From the NCBI RefSeq assembly GCF_050306235.1, contig NZ_JBLWFH010000003.1:186001-250000 (forward strand): 64,000 nt of DNA. Direction: 5' to 3'. Below, piece after piece: positions 50,592 through 60,112 of the stretch (position 1 is its first letter; every line of letters starts with the position of its first letter). The DNA comes from Glaciecola sp947496235. Lineage in GTDB: Bacteria; Pseudomonadota; Gammaproteobacteria; Enterobacterales; Alteromonadaceae. The translations under genes were made by a program, and so were the position numbers. A model generated the notes under the pieces. It did no database searches. It was not told where the DNA came from and saw only the letters and a list, made by a program, of their open reading frames with translations.

Positions 50592-51398
50592 TTAGCCATA
50601 TCGGCCGGTAATATAATCTTCTGTCTGCTGCTTAGCAGGCATGGTAAATAATGAATCGCTGTCTGAAAACTCGATTAATTCTCCCTGATGCATAAAAGCA
50701 GCATAATCAGAAACCCTGGCCGCTTGTTGCATATTATGTGTCACAATTACAATGGTACAATGTTTGGCTAATTCACTAATCAGCTCTTCAATATAAAGCG
50801 TGGTAAGAGGATCAAGAGCAGATGTAGGCTCATCAAGCAACAAAATTTCTGGCGCGAGCGCCAGTGCTCTTGCGATCATTAAACGTTGCTGTTGCCCACC
50901 AGAGAGAAGTAATGCCGAATCGAATAGTCGATCTCTAACTTCGTTCCATAATGCAGCTTGTTTGAGCGCATTTTCTACTGCGTCGTCGAGTACCCTGCGG
51001 CTTTTTTGTCCTTGGATACGCAAACCAAAACACACATTCTCGTAAATACTCATAGGAAAAGGATTGGGGGTTTGAAACACCATACCTACTTGAGTACGTA
51101 AATTTGCTGTCTGTTCTTTCTTATCGTACACATTACGATCACCAATCCACACTTCGCCTTGGCAACGGTGTTTTTTGTTGAGATCATTCATACGATTAAA
51201 GCTGTTCAGCAAAGTTGTTTTGCCACAACCACTCTGTCCTATGAGGGCGGTAATTCGATTTTTAGGAATGCGGATACTGATGTTGTTAAGTACTTTTTTA
51301 TTACTTAACCAAACGTTTAAATCCCTCACATCAATGCCAGCTTGGGCACGTGAAATTTCATCAACAGAAAGAATTTTTCGTTCAAACAACTTAAACAT
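50592..51398 (-). CDS. pstB: Phosphate ABC transporter ATPase PstB
   Basis: A 268-residue ATPase of the high-affinity phosphate importer. Walker A is GQSGCGKTT, the Q-loop region is GMVFQTPNPFPMSIYENV, the signature is LSGGQQQRLMIA, Walker B is ILLLDEPTSALDP and the switch is VIVTHNMQQAARVSD. The NPFPMSI stretch is specific to PstB. It directly follows pstA, with no bases between the pstA stop and the pstB ATG. Confidence 0.97.
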   Translation of the reverse strand: MFKLFERKILSVDEISRAQAGIDVRDLNVWLSNKKVLNNISIRIPKNRITALIGQSGCGKTTLLNSFNRMNDLNKKHRCQGEVWIGDRNVYDKKEQTANLRTQVGMVFQTPNPFPMSIYENVCFGLRIQGQKSRRVLDDAVENALKQAALWNEVRDRLFDSALLLSGGQQQRLMIARALALAPEILLLDEPTSALDPLTTLYIEELISELAKHCTIVIVTHNMQQAARVSDYAAFMHQGELIEFSDSDSLFTMPAKQQTEDYITGRYG

Positions 51399-52943
51399 CT
51401 ATTTCTGGTTCCTTTCATATTTATCACGTAAACGCTTACGCACAATTACCGCTGTAATATTCAATAGAAATACAATCACCAACAATAACATACAAGATGC
51501 AAACATCATCGATGATGTTTGGCTATCTAACTGATTATGGAATGCCCCGTCATAAATAAACACACCTAAGTGCATAAATTGACGTTCTAAATGTAAAAAG
51601 GGAAACTCGCCATCCACTGGCAAATTCGGCGCAAATTTTACCGCTCCCACCAAAATAAGTGGCGCTACTTCACCAGCGGCCCTAGCAATAGCCAGAATAA
51701 TTCCGGTCAACAACCCTGGGCTTGCCATGGGTAAGACTACTTTTTGAATGGTTTCTAATTTAGTTGCCCCTAAGGCATAACTGCCCTCTCGTAGCCCCTG
51801 GGGTATTCGCCGCAAGCCTTCTTCAGCTGAGACTATTACTACGGGTAAAGTTAACAAGCCCATGGTTAAAGAGGCCCAAAGTAAGCCTGGTGTGCCAAAG
51901 GTCGGGGAAGGTAAATTATCATCGAACAACAAAGTATCAAGACTACCGCCAAGGGTGTAAACGAAGAAGCCAAGTCCGAAAACGCCGTACACCACTGAAG
52001 GAACTGCCGCCATATTGCTTATGCCGATGCGAATTAGCGCTGTAGTTTTATTATCAGGTGCGTATTCGTGCAAATAGATGGCAGCAATAATACCGAATGG
52101 CGCGACCACCAAAGTCATCAACAATACCATAAGCACAGTTCCGAAAATGGCAGGAAAAACGCCGCCAGAGGTGGCACCTTGCTTAGGCGTTTGCGCCAAA
52201 AAGGCCATCATTTTACTGAATGTGATGTAGATGCCATCGAAAAATCCAAGATCATTAGGAAAAATAATAGATTCCATGCTTGCCAAGGGTACTTGTCTCA
52301 AATTCCCATGGCTATCTACTAGTTCAATGGTATAGGCAGCTAATTGTTGATCAATACTATTTGAATAGGTTTGCCAGCGACTAAATTGTTGATATTTCTC
52401 TTGTAATGCAGGACTATCTTTGGCTACATCCTGTTGCAACAAGGTGGCGATATCTTGATGCAAGGGCTGTAAAATTGTACTTTGTACTTCCCCCAGCTCT
52501 GATTTCAATAATTCGGTGGTGGCGAGTAGATCATCTAAATTTTCTAAGTTTAAGGTATTGGATTCTGGTGAGGTTAAAGTTCGGACTTTCCCCAATATGC
52601 TTTCACCCAAATGAGTTTTAAGATGAACCACATCTGCTTCAGTCCTGACACTGACCTGAGGAATGTTTGCATTTTCAAATCTAAATTGCTTTTGAAATCT
52701 TGTTTGATATTCCTGAGCTAGCTCTTCTGCTGACAAATAACTAATTTCGTAATACTCTTCTTGTAAGGACTGAGGATAAGACAAGGTGACAGAATGTACT
52801 GCTGAAGGTAGAAAATATCTAGCGCCTTGCAAGCCTATAAACACCACCATTGCAAATAAAAAAATAAACAATATTGCCATGCATAAAATACTGATGGCCT
52901 CAACCATTGACTGTTTAAATTTAAAATAGTCTTGATTAACCAT
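51399..52943 (-). CDS. pstA: Phosphate ABC transporter permease PstA, long form with periplasmic insert
   Basis: A 514-residue permease, much longer than E. coli PstA (296). After the first helix (about residues 15-38) there is a hydrophilic insert of about 210 residues (about 45-255) with helical, coiled-coil-like stretches (LENLDDLLATTELLKSELGE, QEKYQQFSRWQTYSNSIDQQ). The MetI-type permease core follows, with the EAA loop EEGLRRIPQGLREGSYALGATKLE and AIARAAGEVAPLILVGA. It overlaps pstC by 8 bp. Long PstA proteins of this kind are known from other marine gammaproteobacteria. The role of the insert is unknown; it must lie in the periplasm. Confidence 0.93.
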   Translation of the reverse strand: MVNQDYFKFKQSMVEAISILCMAILFIFLFAMVVFIGLQGARYFLPSAVHSVTLSYPQSLQEEYYEISYLSAEELAQEYQTRFQKQFRFENANIPQVSVRTEADVVHLKTHLGESILGKVRTLTSPESNTLNLENLDDLLATTELLKSELGEVQSTILQPLHQDIATLLQQDVAKDSPALQEKYQQFSRWQTYSNSIDQQLAAYTIELVDSHGNLRQVPLASMESIIFPNDLGFFDGIYITFSKMMAFLAQTPKQGATSGGVFPAIFGTVLMVLLMTLVVAPFGIIAAIYLHEYAPDNKTTALIRIGISNMAAVPSVVYGVFGLGFFVYTLGGSLDTLLFDDNLPSPTFGTPGLLWASLTMGLLTLPVVIVSAEEGLRRIPQGLREGSYALGATKLETIQKVVLPMASPGLLTGIILAIARAAGEVAPLILVGAVKFAPNLPVDGEFPFLHLERQFMHLGVFIYDGAFHNQLDSQTSSMMFASCMLLLVIVFLLNITAVIVRKRLRDKYERNQK

Positions 52944-55074
52944 TGTTGTTTTTCCAACTAAGCCGATTTTTGAACATGGAGGCCAAGGTATTAATCACAA
53001 AAGTAAATGCAAATAAGATAGCAGCAGTTAAAAATAAAATATGGAAATGGGTGCTTCCTTGACTTGATTCTTGCAGTTCTATAGTTAAGTTTGATGTGAG
53101 CGAACGTAGGCCAGATAATAAATCCCAATCTGCTACTGGGGTATTTCCAGTGACCATCAAGACTATCATAGTTTCGCCGAAAGCCCGCCCAAAACCTAAC
53201 ATAATTGCAGAAATTATACTTGGCTGAGCTACAACCAAAACCACTCTAAACAAGGTTTGAACTTCTGTTGCACCTAGTGCAAAAGCCGCATGTTTGGCGC
53301 CATCTGGAACATCATGAATGGCATCGTCGACTAGTGTATAAATGGTAGGTGTGATGGCAATTCCTAAGGCCAAGGCGACTACTATTGAGCTTTTGGTCAA
53401 GGTGACACTGGTCATAATTTGGGTGAAAAGGCTTTCAGGTTGAGTCAGCAACAACGCCTGTAAACCTTGGGCTAGGCTAAAAAGAGCAAAAAGTGCCAAA
53501 GCAAAAAAGCCTGTCATTAGACAGATATAAAAGATAGATTGAGTGAAGTCTTCATGACGAGTTTTTATTGATGAATGTATGAAGATCATTGCCAAAAACA
53601 CCATGGGCATGCACAACAGCATCATTAGTAGCGCTAGCAACGATTTCTCAGCAAATGGCGCTAACCATACCGCAGCGATAAAACCAATAATGACGGCCGG
53701 AATGGCTTCTATCATTTCGATTGAGGGTTTGAGAATCGCACGGGTTTCATTACTGGCAAAAAACGCCGTAAATACAGCAGCACCTAAGCCTAAAGGCACA
53801 GCGACAAATAAGGAAAGTACAGACGCTTTTATGCTACCAATAATAAGTGGCACTAAGCTGAATTTAGCCTGATCATTACCATCCACAACACTGGTTTGCC
53901 AAATAAATCCCGGTGTTTCGTATCCAATGTATTGCACCTCAGAGAATAGGCTTTTCCAAGTCACTACGCCTTGCAGATTTTCGGGCAAATAAAACATGAT
54001 TTTATTCTCCCCCACTAAAATCACCCTGCTAGTGGAGGCAAAAATACCTGTTACTTTTGTACGCAAACTTTGTTTACTTACCAATTCAAACGTATTTGGG
54101 TTAAGCAGTAATAATTCATTCGTATCACTGATGAAATAGAGGGCGCCTGTATGTGGATCAAAATCCATATGAAGCACATTACCAACCTCTGCATTTTCAA
54201 ATCGGTTAAGTTGTTTAAAAATGAAGTTTCCTTGGTGATTCACTATGCCCCAAACAGAATAGCTATGCTGTTCGAATAAGAAAAAGCCTCTTTGATTCGT
54301 CATCGGAATAAGCGCTTGATTCGCGCCAAGCTCAACATTCTGTAGTAGGACCTGGGCATCATCATAAATAAGCACTTGCTCACCTGTTTTGATCAAATGC
54401 TGGTGATATTTGGCAAGCGGGAGATAAAATTGAGCGTCAGGGTAATCAAAAACTTCCGCCTCTTCTAACTGATTTATATCAAATTGGTAAACTCTTATCC
54501 CTTTATTCTGCCCTTTGGTCCAAAGGTGCACGCGCCCTTGAGTTAGGTTTGCTTGCCATTGTTGATTGTGGTCTGATTTTATGACACCCAAGATCAAAGA
54601 GGATAAATCGAAAGAAGTAAAACGAGTAGACTCAACCCGAGTCCCGGTTATGTTTAAACGGTAAAGCTCCACTAAGCCATTGGGTGAAATAACCACATAC
54701 CCATGATTAATCTCGCTACTCGCATCTAGCATCACCAATTCGCTATCACAGGTGACTCTGTGATGTGACAATTTTTCAACCTTGTCTTGTATTACCGAGG
54801 ACACCACTAGGGCGCAATTTTCTTGACTGTAAATAATAGTGCGTTCGGCACTTTCTCTTACCCCTATCACATCTGTCAATTCGGAAATAGAAACACTGGA
54901 CTGAAAGCTCAATTTTGGCGTATATAATAAGGGGACAGCGTTTGACAAGATATGTAAGATTAGCACTAAAAATGTAGCAAGCACTAACCAACCAAATCCC
55001 GTGAAAACACGAGCGGCTATGGCATTGTTACGGAATCGCACCTTGGCGTTGTGTGTTTTAAGCTTGCTTTGCAT
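52936..55074 (-). CDS. pstC: Phosphate ABC transporter permease PstC, long form with large periplasmic domain
   Basis: A 712-residue permease, against 319 in E. coli. One helix (about residues 25-47) is followed by a periplasmic domain of about 350 residues (50-400), then the MetI-type core from about 407 with EAA loop DVPDGAKHAAFALGATEVQTL and GRAFGETMIVLMVTGN. The periplasmic domain has recurring strand-turn units such as GLVELYRLN, GRVHLWTKG, QVLIYDD, GNFIFKQLN and ALYFISDTNELLLLNP. These look like beta-propeller blades. pstS, which normally precedes pstC, is not present; a divergent gcvR-like gene lies upstream. Confidence 0.92.
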   Translation of the reverse strand: MQSKLKTHNAKVRFRNNAIAARVFTGFGWLVLATFLVLILHILSNAVPLLYTPKLSFQSSVSISELTDVIGVRESAERTIIYSQENCALVVSSVIQDKVEKLSHHRVTCDSELVMLDASSEINHGYVVISPNGLVELYRLNITGTRVESTRFTSFDLSSLILGVIKSDHNQQWQANLTQGRVHLWTKGQNKGIRVYQFDINQLEEAEVFDYPDAQFYLPLAKYHQHLIKTGEQVLIYDDAQVLLQNVELGANQALIPMTNQRGFFLFEQHSYSVWGIVNHQGNFIFKQLNRFENAEVGNVLHMDFDPHTGALYFISDTNELLLLNPNTFELVSKQSLRTKVTGIFASTSRVILVGENKIMFYLPENLQGVVTWKSLFSEVQYIGYETPGFIWQTSVVDGNDQAKFSLVPLIIGSIKASVLSLFVAVPLGLGAAVFTAFFASNETRAILKPSIEMIEAIPAVIIGFIAAVWLAPFAEKSLLALLMMLLCMPMVFLAMIFIHSSIKTRHEDFTQSIFYICLMTGFFALALFALFSLAQGLQALLLTQPESLFTQIMTSVTLTKSSIVVALALGIAITPTIYTLVDDAIHDVPDGAKHAAFALGATEVQTLFRVVLVVAQPSIISAIMLGFGRAFGETMIVLMVTGNTPVADWDLLSGLRSLTSNLTIELQESSQGSTHFHILFLTAAILFAFTFVINTLASMFKNRLSWKNNNG

Positions 55075-55125
55075 GGAAGAATTTTAAATAATTTCATAAA
55101 GATGCAATCTTTCTGCGATAATAAC

Positions 55126-55143
55126 ACAACAACTTGATGACAA
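55126..55143 (-). promoter_or_regulatory. Possible Pho box upstream of pstC
   Basis: On the minus strand, TTGTCAT, four bases, then TTGTTGT fits the two-repeat, 11-bp period layout of PhoB sites (CTGTCAT repeats). The first half matches 6 of 7 and the second only 4 of 7. It lies about 50-70 bases upstream of the pstC ATG, inside the 90-bp divergent gap shared with the gcvR-like gene. Confidence 0.4.
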
Positions 55144-55164
55144 AACTATTAAAAAGGTCAAAAA

Positions 55165-55662
55165 ATGCAAGCAATGGTACTTACCGTTATTGGTCGTGAC
55201 AAAGCAGGCTTAATTAATGAAATAGCAACCGCAGTCTCTGAATGCAAGGGAAATTGGCTCAGGAGTAGTTTCTGCCATCTTGCTGGTCAGTTTGCAGGTT
55301 TTGTTGAAGTTTTGTTAGAACAAGACATGCACAATGAATTGATTCGTAAATGTCACGCCATTGCCAATCTTCAAATCACACTAACGCCAGCCTCTGAACA
55401 TGTGGACACTCGCTCAAAACGCATCAGAATGACTGTCACAGGTAATGATAGGCAAGGCATAGTCAACGACATAACTACCACATTAAAAACGTTTTCGGTC
55501 AATATCCGAGAAATGGAAACCCGTTGTGAAAGTGCCGCAAACTGGGGAAGTCCTTTATTTAGTGCCAAATTGAACCTGCTTTGCGCAGATGAAGTTGAAG
55601 CAAGTGAATTAAAATCAGCGATAGAAGCCTTGGCTGATGATCTAATTGTTGAATTTGAATAA
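55165..55662 (+). CDS. GcvR-like protein with two ACT domains
   Basis: A 165-residue protein made of two ACT domains (about residues 1-80 and 88-165), each beginning with the typical MVLTVIGRDKAGLINEIA or RMTVTGNDRQGIVNDI. This is the layout of GcvR, the glycine-responsive negative partner of GcvA in E. coli. No gcvA or gcv genes are nearby. It starts 12 bp before ppk, so the two are probably cotranscribed, which suggests a role other than, or beyond, the glycine-cleavage operon. The second domain has two cysteines of no known role. Confidence 0.8.
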   Translation: MQAMVLTVIGRDKAGLINEIATAVSECKGNWLRSSFCHLAGQFAGFVEVLLEQDMHNELIRKCHAIANLQITLTPASEHVDTRSKRIRMTVTGNDRQGIVNDITTTLKTFSVNIREMETRCESAANWGSPLFSAKLNLLCADEVEASELKSAIEALADDLIVEFE

Positions 55663-55674
55663 TTTGAGGAAAAA

Positions 55675-57738
55675 ATGAGACAGCTTTACTATCCCAAAGA
55701 GTTAAGTTGGTTAGCGTTTAATGAACGCGTATTACAAGAAGCGGCTGATGAAAACACCCCTGCAATTGAGCGGATCCGCTTTCTAGGTATTTACAGCAAC
55801 AATTTAGATGAATTTTATCGAGTACGAGTGGCCGACGTAAAACGTCAGATCACTATATTTCAAAACGAAGGGGATTTATTTCAAGCTGAACAATTTTCTG
55901 AATTACTTTACGAAATTCAACGTAAAGTAAAAAAACTGTCTGCCCGTTTTGATCAGTTGCACAAACAAGTCACTAAAGAACTGAAAAAATATAATATCCA
56001 TATTCTGACTCACACCCAATTGTCAGACCCACAAAAAGTATGGGTAAAAAATTATTTTCAACAAAATGTGCTGATGCATGTCGCTCCGATTTTATTGGAC
56101 AACAAAGTGCAGTTGCTGCAACGTCTTAATGATAGCTCGGTATATTTAGACGTTGCGCTAAATAGACCGGGAAAATCGCCGAAATACGCTGTGGTAGAAA
56201 TCCCAACGTCATCTATGTCGCGTTTTGTTGTTTTACCGTCAGATGAATCCAAAAAGAAAAAGCAAATTTTACTGATTGATGATGTAATAAAACTCTGTGT
56301 GGGTGATATTTTTAAAGGCTTCGTTAAATTTGAATCTACCGAAGCTTATTCCTTCAAAATTACCCGTGATGCCGAATATTCCATCAACGATGAAATTGAT
56401 GAAAGTTACGTTGAAAAAATGTCTGAGAGCATGAAACAGCGGTTAATCGCTGAGCCGGTGCGAATTATTCATGATGAGGGAATGCCGGTTGAAATGGTCA
56501 ATGATCTGCGAAAGCGATTGAAGATTTCGTCCATAGATACCATTCAGTCAGCCGGACACTATCGCAACTTTAAAGACTTTATTGGTTTCCCTAATCCTGG
56601 TCGGCATTATTTGGAACACACAAAATTGCCAGTGATTCGAAATAAAACCTTTACTCAACATGACACTGTGTTTGATGCTATTTCACAAAAAGACATCTTA
56701 CTGTATTACCCTTATCACGACTTTACCCATTTTACCGAATTTGTTCGTCAGGCTGCGTTTGACCCTCAAGTAAGACATATACGCTTGAATATTTATCGCG
56801 TGGCTTCTCATTCGCGCATCATTAGCTCTCTGGTGGATGCGGTAGACAATGGTAAAAAAGTGACTGTGGTAGTGGAATTGCGCGCGCGATTTGATGAAGA
56901 AAATAACATTGCCTGGTCAAAACGCATGACGGATGCTGGCGTAAAAGTTGTTCTAGGTAACCCGAATGTTAAAATTCACAGTAAACTTTGTATTGTGACC
57001 CGTGAAGAAAAAGGCCAGCTAAAACACTATGCTCACTTTGGTACTGGTAACTTTAACGAAAAAACCGCAAAAATTTATACAGATTTATCATTGTTTACTT
57101 GCGACGAAGAACTTACTCAAGAAGCGATTCAGGTATTTGACATTATTCAAAACCCGTACAAAAAAGTCAGGTTTAACCAATTGCAGGTATCTCCGGTTAA
57201 CGCCAGAAGCAAAATACAATCCCTGATTCGTCAAGAGATTCAGCGCTGTACCGAAGGTCACTTTGCGCAAATCACTCTTAAAGTGAACAATCTTGTGGAT
57301 AACGAATTGATCGATGATTTATACCGTGCTGGCCAATCTGGGGTAAAAGTACGCGCCATTGTTCGCGGCATGTGCAGCCTGATACCTGGGATTCCTGGCA
57401 TGAGTGAGAATATAGAAGTCATCAGTATAGTGGACAGATATCTAGAACATCCGAGAATTATGGTATTCGAAAATGGCGGCGACCCTCGCTACTACATATC
57501 TTCTGCCGACTGGATGACCCGTAATATGGATTATCGAATCGAGGTAGGATGTCCGGTCAAAGATCCTGATGCCAGAGCCATGATTGATACACTATTAGAC
57601 CTACAATTTAGAGATACTCTTAAGGCCAGGGTCATTGATGAGCATCAGACCAACGAATATGTCAAAAGAGGCAATAGAAAGAAACTGCGCTCACAGATTC
57701 AAATTCACCAATACCTGACCAAACTCGAAAGCGAATAA
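55675..57738 (+). CDS. ppk: Polyphosphate kinase 1
   Basis: A 687-residue Ppk1, close to E. coli (688). It reversibly transfers the ATP gamma-phosphate onto polyphosphate. The N-terminal domain starts PKELSWLAFNERVLQEAADE with YSNNLDEFYRVRVADVKRQ. The catalytic autophosphorylated histidine is His435 in VKIHSKLCIV, the same number as in E. coli. The stretch AHFGTGNFNEKTAKIYTDLS and the C-terminal YYISSADWMTRNMDYRIEV (second PLD-like HKD-region) are present. It is followed 3 bp later by ppx. Confidence 0.97.
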   Translation: MRQLYYPKELSWLAFNERVLQEAADENTPAIERIRFLGIYSNNLDEFYRVRVADVKRQITIFQNEGDLFQAEQFSELLYEIQRKVKKLSARFDQLHKQVTKELKKYNIHILTHTQLSDPQKVWVKNYFQQNVLMHVAPILLDNKVQLLQRLNDSSVYLDVALNRPGKSPKYAVVEIPTSSMSRFVVLPSDESKKKKQILLIDDVIKLCVGDIFKGFVKFESTEAYSFKITRDAEYSINDEIDESYVEKMSESMKQRLIAEPVRIIHDEGMPVEMVNDLRKRLKISSIDTIQSAGHYRNFKDFIGFPNPGRHYLEHTKLPVIRNKTFTQHDTVFDAISQKDILLYYPYHDFTHFTEFVRQAAFDPQVRHIRLNIYRVASHSRIISSLVDAVDNGKKVTVVVELRARFDEENNIAWSKRMTDAGVKVVLGNPNVKIHSKLCIVTREEKGQLKHYAHFGTGNFNEKTAKIYTDLSLFTCDEELTQEAIQVFDIIQNPYKKVRFNQLQVSPVNARSKIQSLIRQEIQRCTEGHFAQITLKVNNLVDNELIDDLYRAGQSGVKVRAIVRGMCSLIPGIPGMSENIEVISIVDRYLEHPRIMVFENGGDPRYYISSADWMTRNMDYRIEVGCPVKDPDARAMIDTLLDLQFRDTLKARVIDEHQTNEYVKRGNRKKLRSQIQIHQYLTKLESE

Positions 57739-57741
57739 AAC

Positions 57742-59283
57742 ATGACGGACAATAACCTATATCAAGTATTTGAATCTGAAGATACCGAAGAGTATGAACA
57801 TTACGCTGCCCTTGATATAGGTTCCAACAGTTTTCATCTCGTGGTTGCTCGAGTTGTCCAGGGTGCATTGCAAGTTGTGAATAAAATCAAGCACAAGGTA
57901 CGACTAGCTGAAGGCTTAGACAACAATCAATACTTATCGCCAGAGTATATTGATAGAGGCGTGCAAACTTTGGCTTCAATGACACCAACATTAAGCGGTT
58001 TGCATCATACTAAAGTTAGGGTCGTTGCTACCCATACGCTTCGAAGAGCTCAAAATGCGAAAGCTTTTCAACGAGCTGCCAAGAAAGTCTTCCCCTACCC
58101 CATTGATATTATTGCGGGGGCAGAAGAAGCTCGACTTATTTACGTAGGTATTTCGTCGGGACTACAAGTGCTTCAACCGCGTTTGATATTTGATATTGGC
58201 GGTGGTTCAACCGAATTTGCTATAGGTACAAGTTTTACTCCGGACATATGCAAGAGTATTTCCATGGGCTGTGTTACCTATCAAAAACGCTTCTTTAAAT
58301 CCGGCATTATTACCCAAAAAGCCTGTGAACAGGCGATCACTATGGCTAGGCAGGATCTTGAATTAGCCGTTCGCAGTTTAAATAAACATAGCTGGGAGGT
58401 TATTTTTGCTAGTTCAGGTACTGCAAAAGCTATAGCGCAGGTCATTCATCCATCCGATACTGGCGAACCCGAAGAAGCGGTAAATCAACATGATTTACAA
58501 CTACTTTTAGCTCGTTGTATCGAAAAGGGCCACGCAGAGGCCTTAGATTTTGAGGGATTATCAGAAGAGAGAAAACCTGTATTTGCTTCGGGTTTATGCA
58601 TAATGTTGGCGATTTTCCAATCCTTGAGAATTGGCGAATACAAGTATGCAGCCAATGCGCTTAGAGAAGGTGTGTTATACGAACTACAACCCAAACAAAC
58701 GACACAGAATATCTGCCTGAGTACAGCGCAAAGTATGGCTAAGCGCTACCATGTTGATCCTCAGTACGCGCATAATGTGCTACAAACTTGCATGGCGTTG
58801 TACAACAAGGTTAAAGACGTGTGGGAAATCGATAGTGCAAATAACAGATTCATCCTTGGCTGGGCTAGCCTGCTACATGAAGTCGGTTTGCATATCAACT
58901 CTAAGGGAATCCACAAGCACTCTTCTTATATTTTAGCTAATTCTGACATGCCAGGCTTTCACCAAGAACAGCAACAAGTAATTGCAACCCTTGTAAAGTT
59001 CCATCGCAAGCGTATCAAGTTGAAAGAGTTTCCGGAGTTTGTTAACTATGACCGACTACGGTTGTACAAGCTATTGGCAATTTTAAGGATTGCACTTGTA
59101 TTTAATATTAATCGTACTGAATCTATAGTAACGGGCAATATTTTGGCCCGTGACGATCAAAATATCGAGTTAATTATTGAAAATTCCTTGTTAGAACAAC
59201 ATCCACTGTTGATGGTAGATTTGGAAAAAGAACAATCATATTTGGTGGACATCAATATAGATTTAGATATTACAGTGCAATAA
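57742..59283 (+). CDS. ppx: Exopolyphosphatase (Ppx/GppA family)
   Basis: A 513-residue actin-fold phosphatase that removes terminal Pi from polyphosphate and, in this family, can hydrolyse pppGpp. The ATPase-like motifs are ALDIGSNSFHLVVARV (about residues 23-38), VATHTLRRAQNA, and FDIGGGSTEFAIG. The second half is the HD-like helical domain with LLHEVGLHINSKGIHKHSSY, as in E. coli Ppx (513 residues). Position directly after ppk favours Ppx over GppA. Confidence 0.95.
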   Translation: MTDNNLYQVFESEDTEEYEHYAALDIGSNSFHLVVARVVQGALQVVNKIKHKVRLAEGLDNNQYLSPEYIDRGVQTLASMTPTLSGLHHTKVRVVATHTLRRAQNAKAFQRAAKKVFPYPIDIIAGAEEARLIYVGISSGLQVLQPRLIFDIGGGSTEFAIGTSFTPDICKSISMGCVTYQKRFFKSGIITQKACEQAITMARQDLELAVRSLNKHSWEVIFASSGTAKAIAQVIHPSDTGEPEEAVNQHDLQLLLARCIEKGHAEALDFEGLSEERKPVFASGLCIMLAIFQSLRIGEYKYAANALREGVLYELQPKQTTQNICLSTAQSMAKRYHVDPQYAHNVLQTCMALYNKVKDVWEIDSANNRFILGWASLLHEVGLHINSKGIHKHSSYILANSDMPGFHQEQQQVIATLVKFHRKRIKLKEFPEFVNYDRLRLYKLLAILRIALVFNINRTESIVTGNILARDDQNIELIIENSLLEQHPLLMVDLEKEQSYLVDINIDLDITVQ

Positions 59284-59297
59284 CTTTGTAATAATAT

Positions 59298-59327
59298 ACG
59301 AAGCGTTTCTAGTATCTAGAATTTCGT
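59298..59327. terminator. Hairpin between convergent ppx and the PepSY-type gene
   Basis: An inner stem TTCTAG/CTAGAA with a TAT loop is enclosed by an outer ACGAA/TTCGT pairing. It occupies nearly all of the 43-bp convergent gap and touches the last base of the PepSY-type gene. It may act as a bidirectional terminator, although it lacks a strong T run. Confidence 0.3.
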
Positions 59328-59845
59328 TAACTGGCAAAAAATACCACGCAAAGCATAAAGACAATACCTGCACCGGCAATCTTTAATCCGTTTTTATAGG
59401 GGGCAGCTCTTGGCAAAAACATTAAAAAAGCAGAGATAGAAAAAAACAGCAAACATGCACCGAAAGCTATATTTACATAGTAAATAGGGCTATTGGTAGT
59501 GGCTTTGTGTAATTTGACTAGTTTATCAAGCACTATCGGGTATTCTTTGCTAGTAACCCTTGCTTCTCCGGTTTGCTTGTTGTATTCACCATTTGCAAAA
59601 CGAATCGTCTGGTCGTCTTCCTCTATTACTCTAAATCCACGGATGCGTAACTGTTCACCTAAACTATTTGCATTTAGGTTTGTCTCTATTTGCCTAACAG
59701 AGGTTTGTTCAAACTTGAGAAAATCAGTTGTTCTAAAGATCAGCAAGGTGCCGCTAATGGCATAAACGCTCATTATTCCTGCTAGAAAAAAGCCTATCCA
59801 ACGGTGGTACTTTCTTATTGAATTGTGAAACTTTGGCGATGCCAT
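59327..59845 (-). CDS. PepSY-associated membrane protein
   Basis: A 172-residue inner-membrane protein. The start (RKYHRWIGFFLAGIMSVYAISGTLLIF) is the first helix of the PepSY-associated TM family, with the conserved HRW-G pattern. A small extracytoplasmic PepSY-like part follows (about residues 40-110: IRGFRVIEEDDQTIRFANGE, then KLVKLHKATTN). Two more helices follow at about 120-140 and 150-170. The larger relatives are iron-uptake or reductase-like proteins; this short form has no known function. It is monocistronic. Confidence 0.75.
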   Translation of the reverse strand: MASPKFHNSIRKYHRWIGFFLAGIMSVYAISGTLLIFRTTDFLKFEQTSVRQIETNLNANSLGEQLRIRGFRVIEEDDQTIRFANGEYNKQTGEARVTSKEYPIVLDKLVKLHKATTNSPIYYVNIAFGACLLFFSISAFLMFLPRAAPYKNGLKIAGAGIVFMLCVVFFAS

Positions 59846-60072
59846 TTTGTATCTTTCCTAAACTAAAATTCTATATTACTCAATATTCTGCTGGAGTTTC
59901 TGTTATCAATACAGCTTGTTTACACAACTTTACATTTCTAAAATATGGGTTAACAGCTCTTGCTTCAATTGATTATCCTTATCTTCAATGGGTAAATTTA
60001 GGTAGCTGTTTTTTTGATGATGAGCTCTAAAATTTAAGAAGATCCTAGTTTTCAACCGGATGACACAGGGGG

Positions 60073-60096
60073 AAACCCTGATATTCATCAGGGTTT
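60073..60096 (-). terminator. Terminator-like hairpin after fba
   Basis: AAACCCTGAT and ATCAGGGTTT form a perfect 10-bp stem with a 4-base loop, 16 bp past the fba stop codon. The T run after it on the minus strand is only the three bases inside the stem, so termination may be inefficient. Confidence 0.55.
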
Positions 60097-60112
60097 ATTT
60101 CATAACAGCTAA

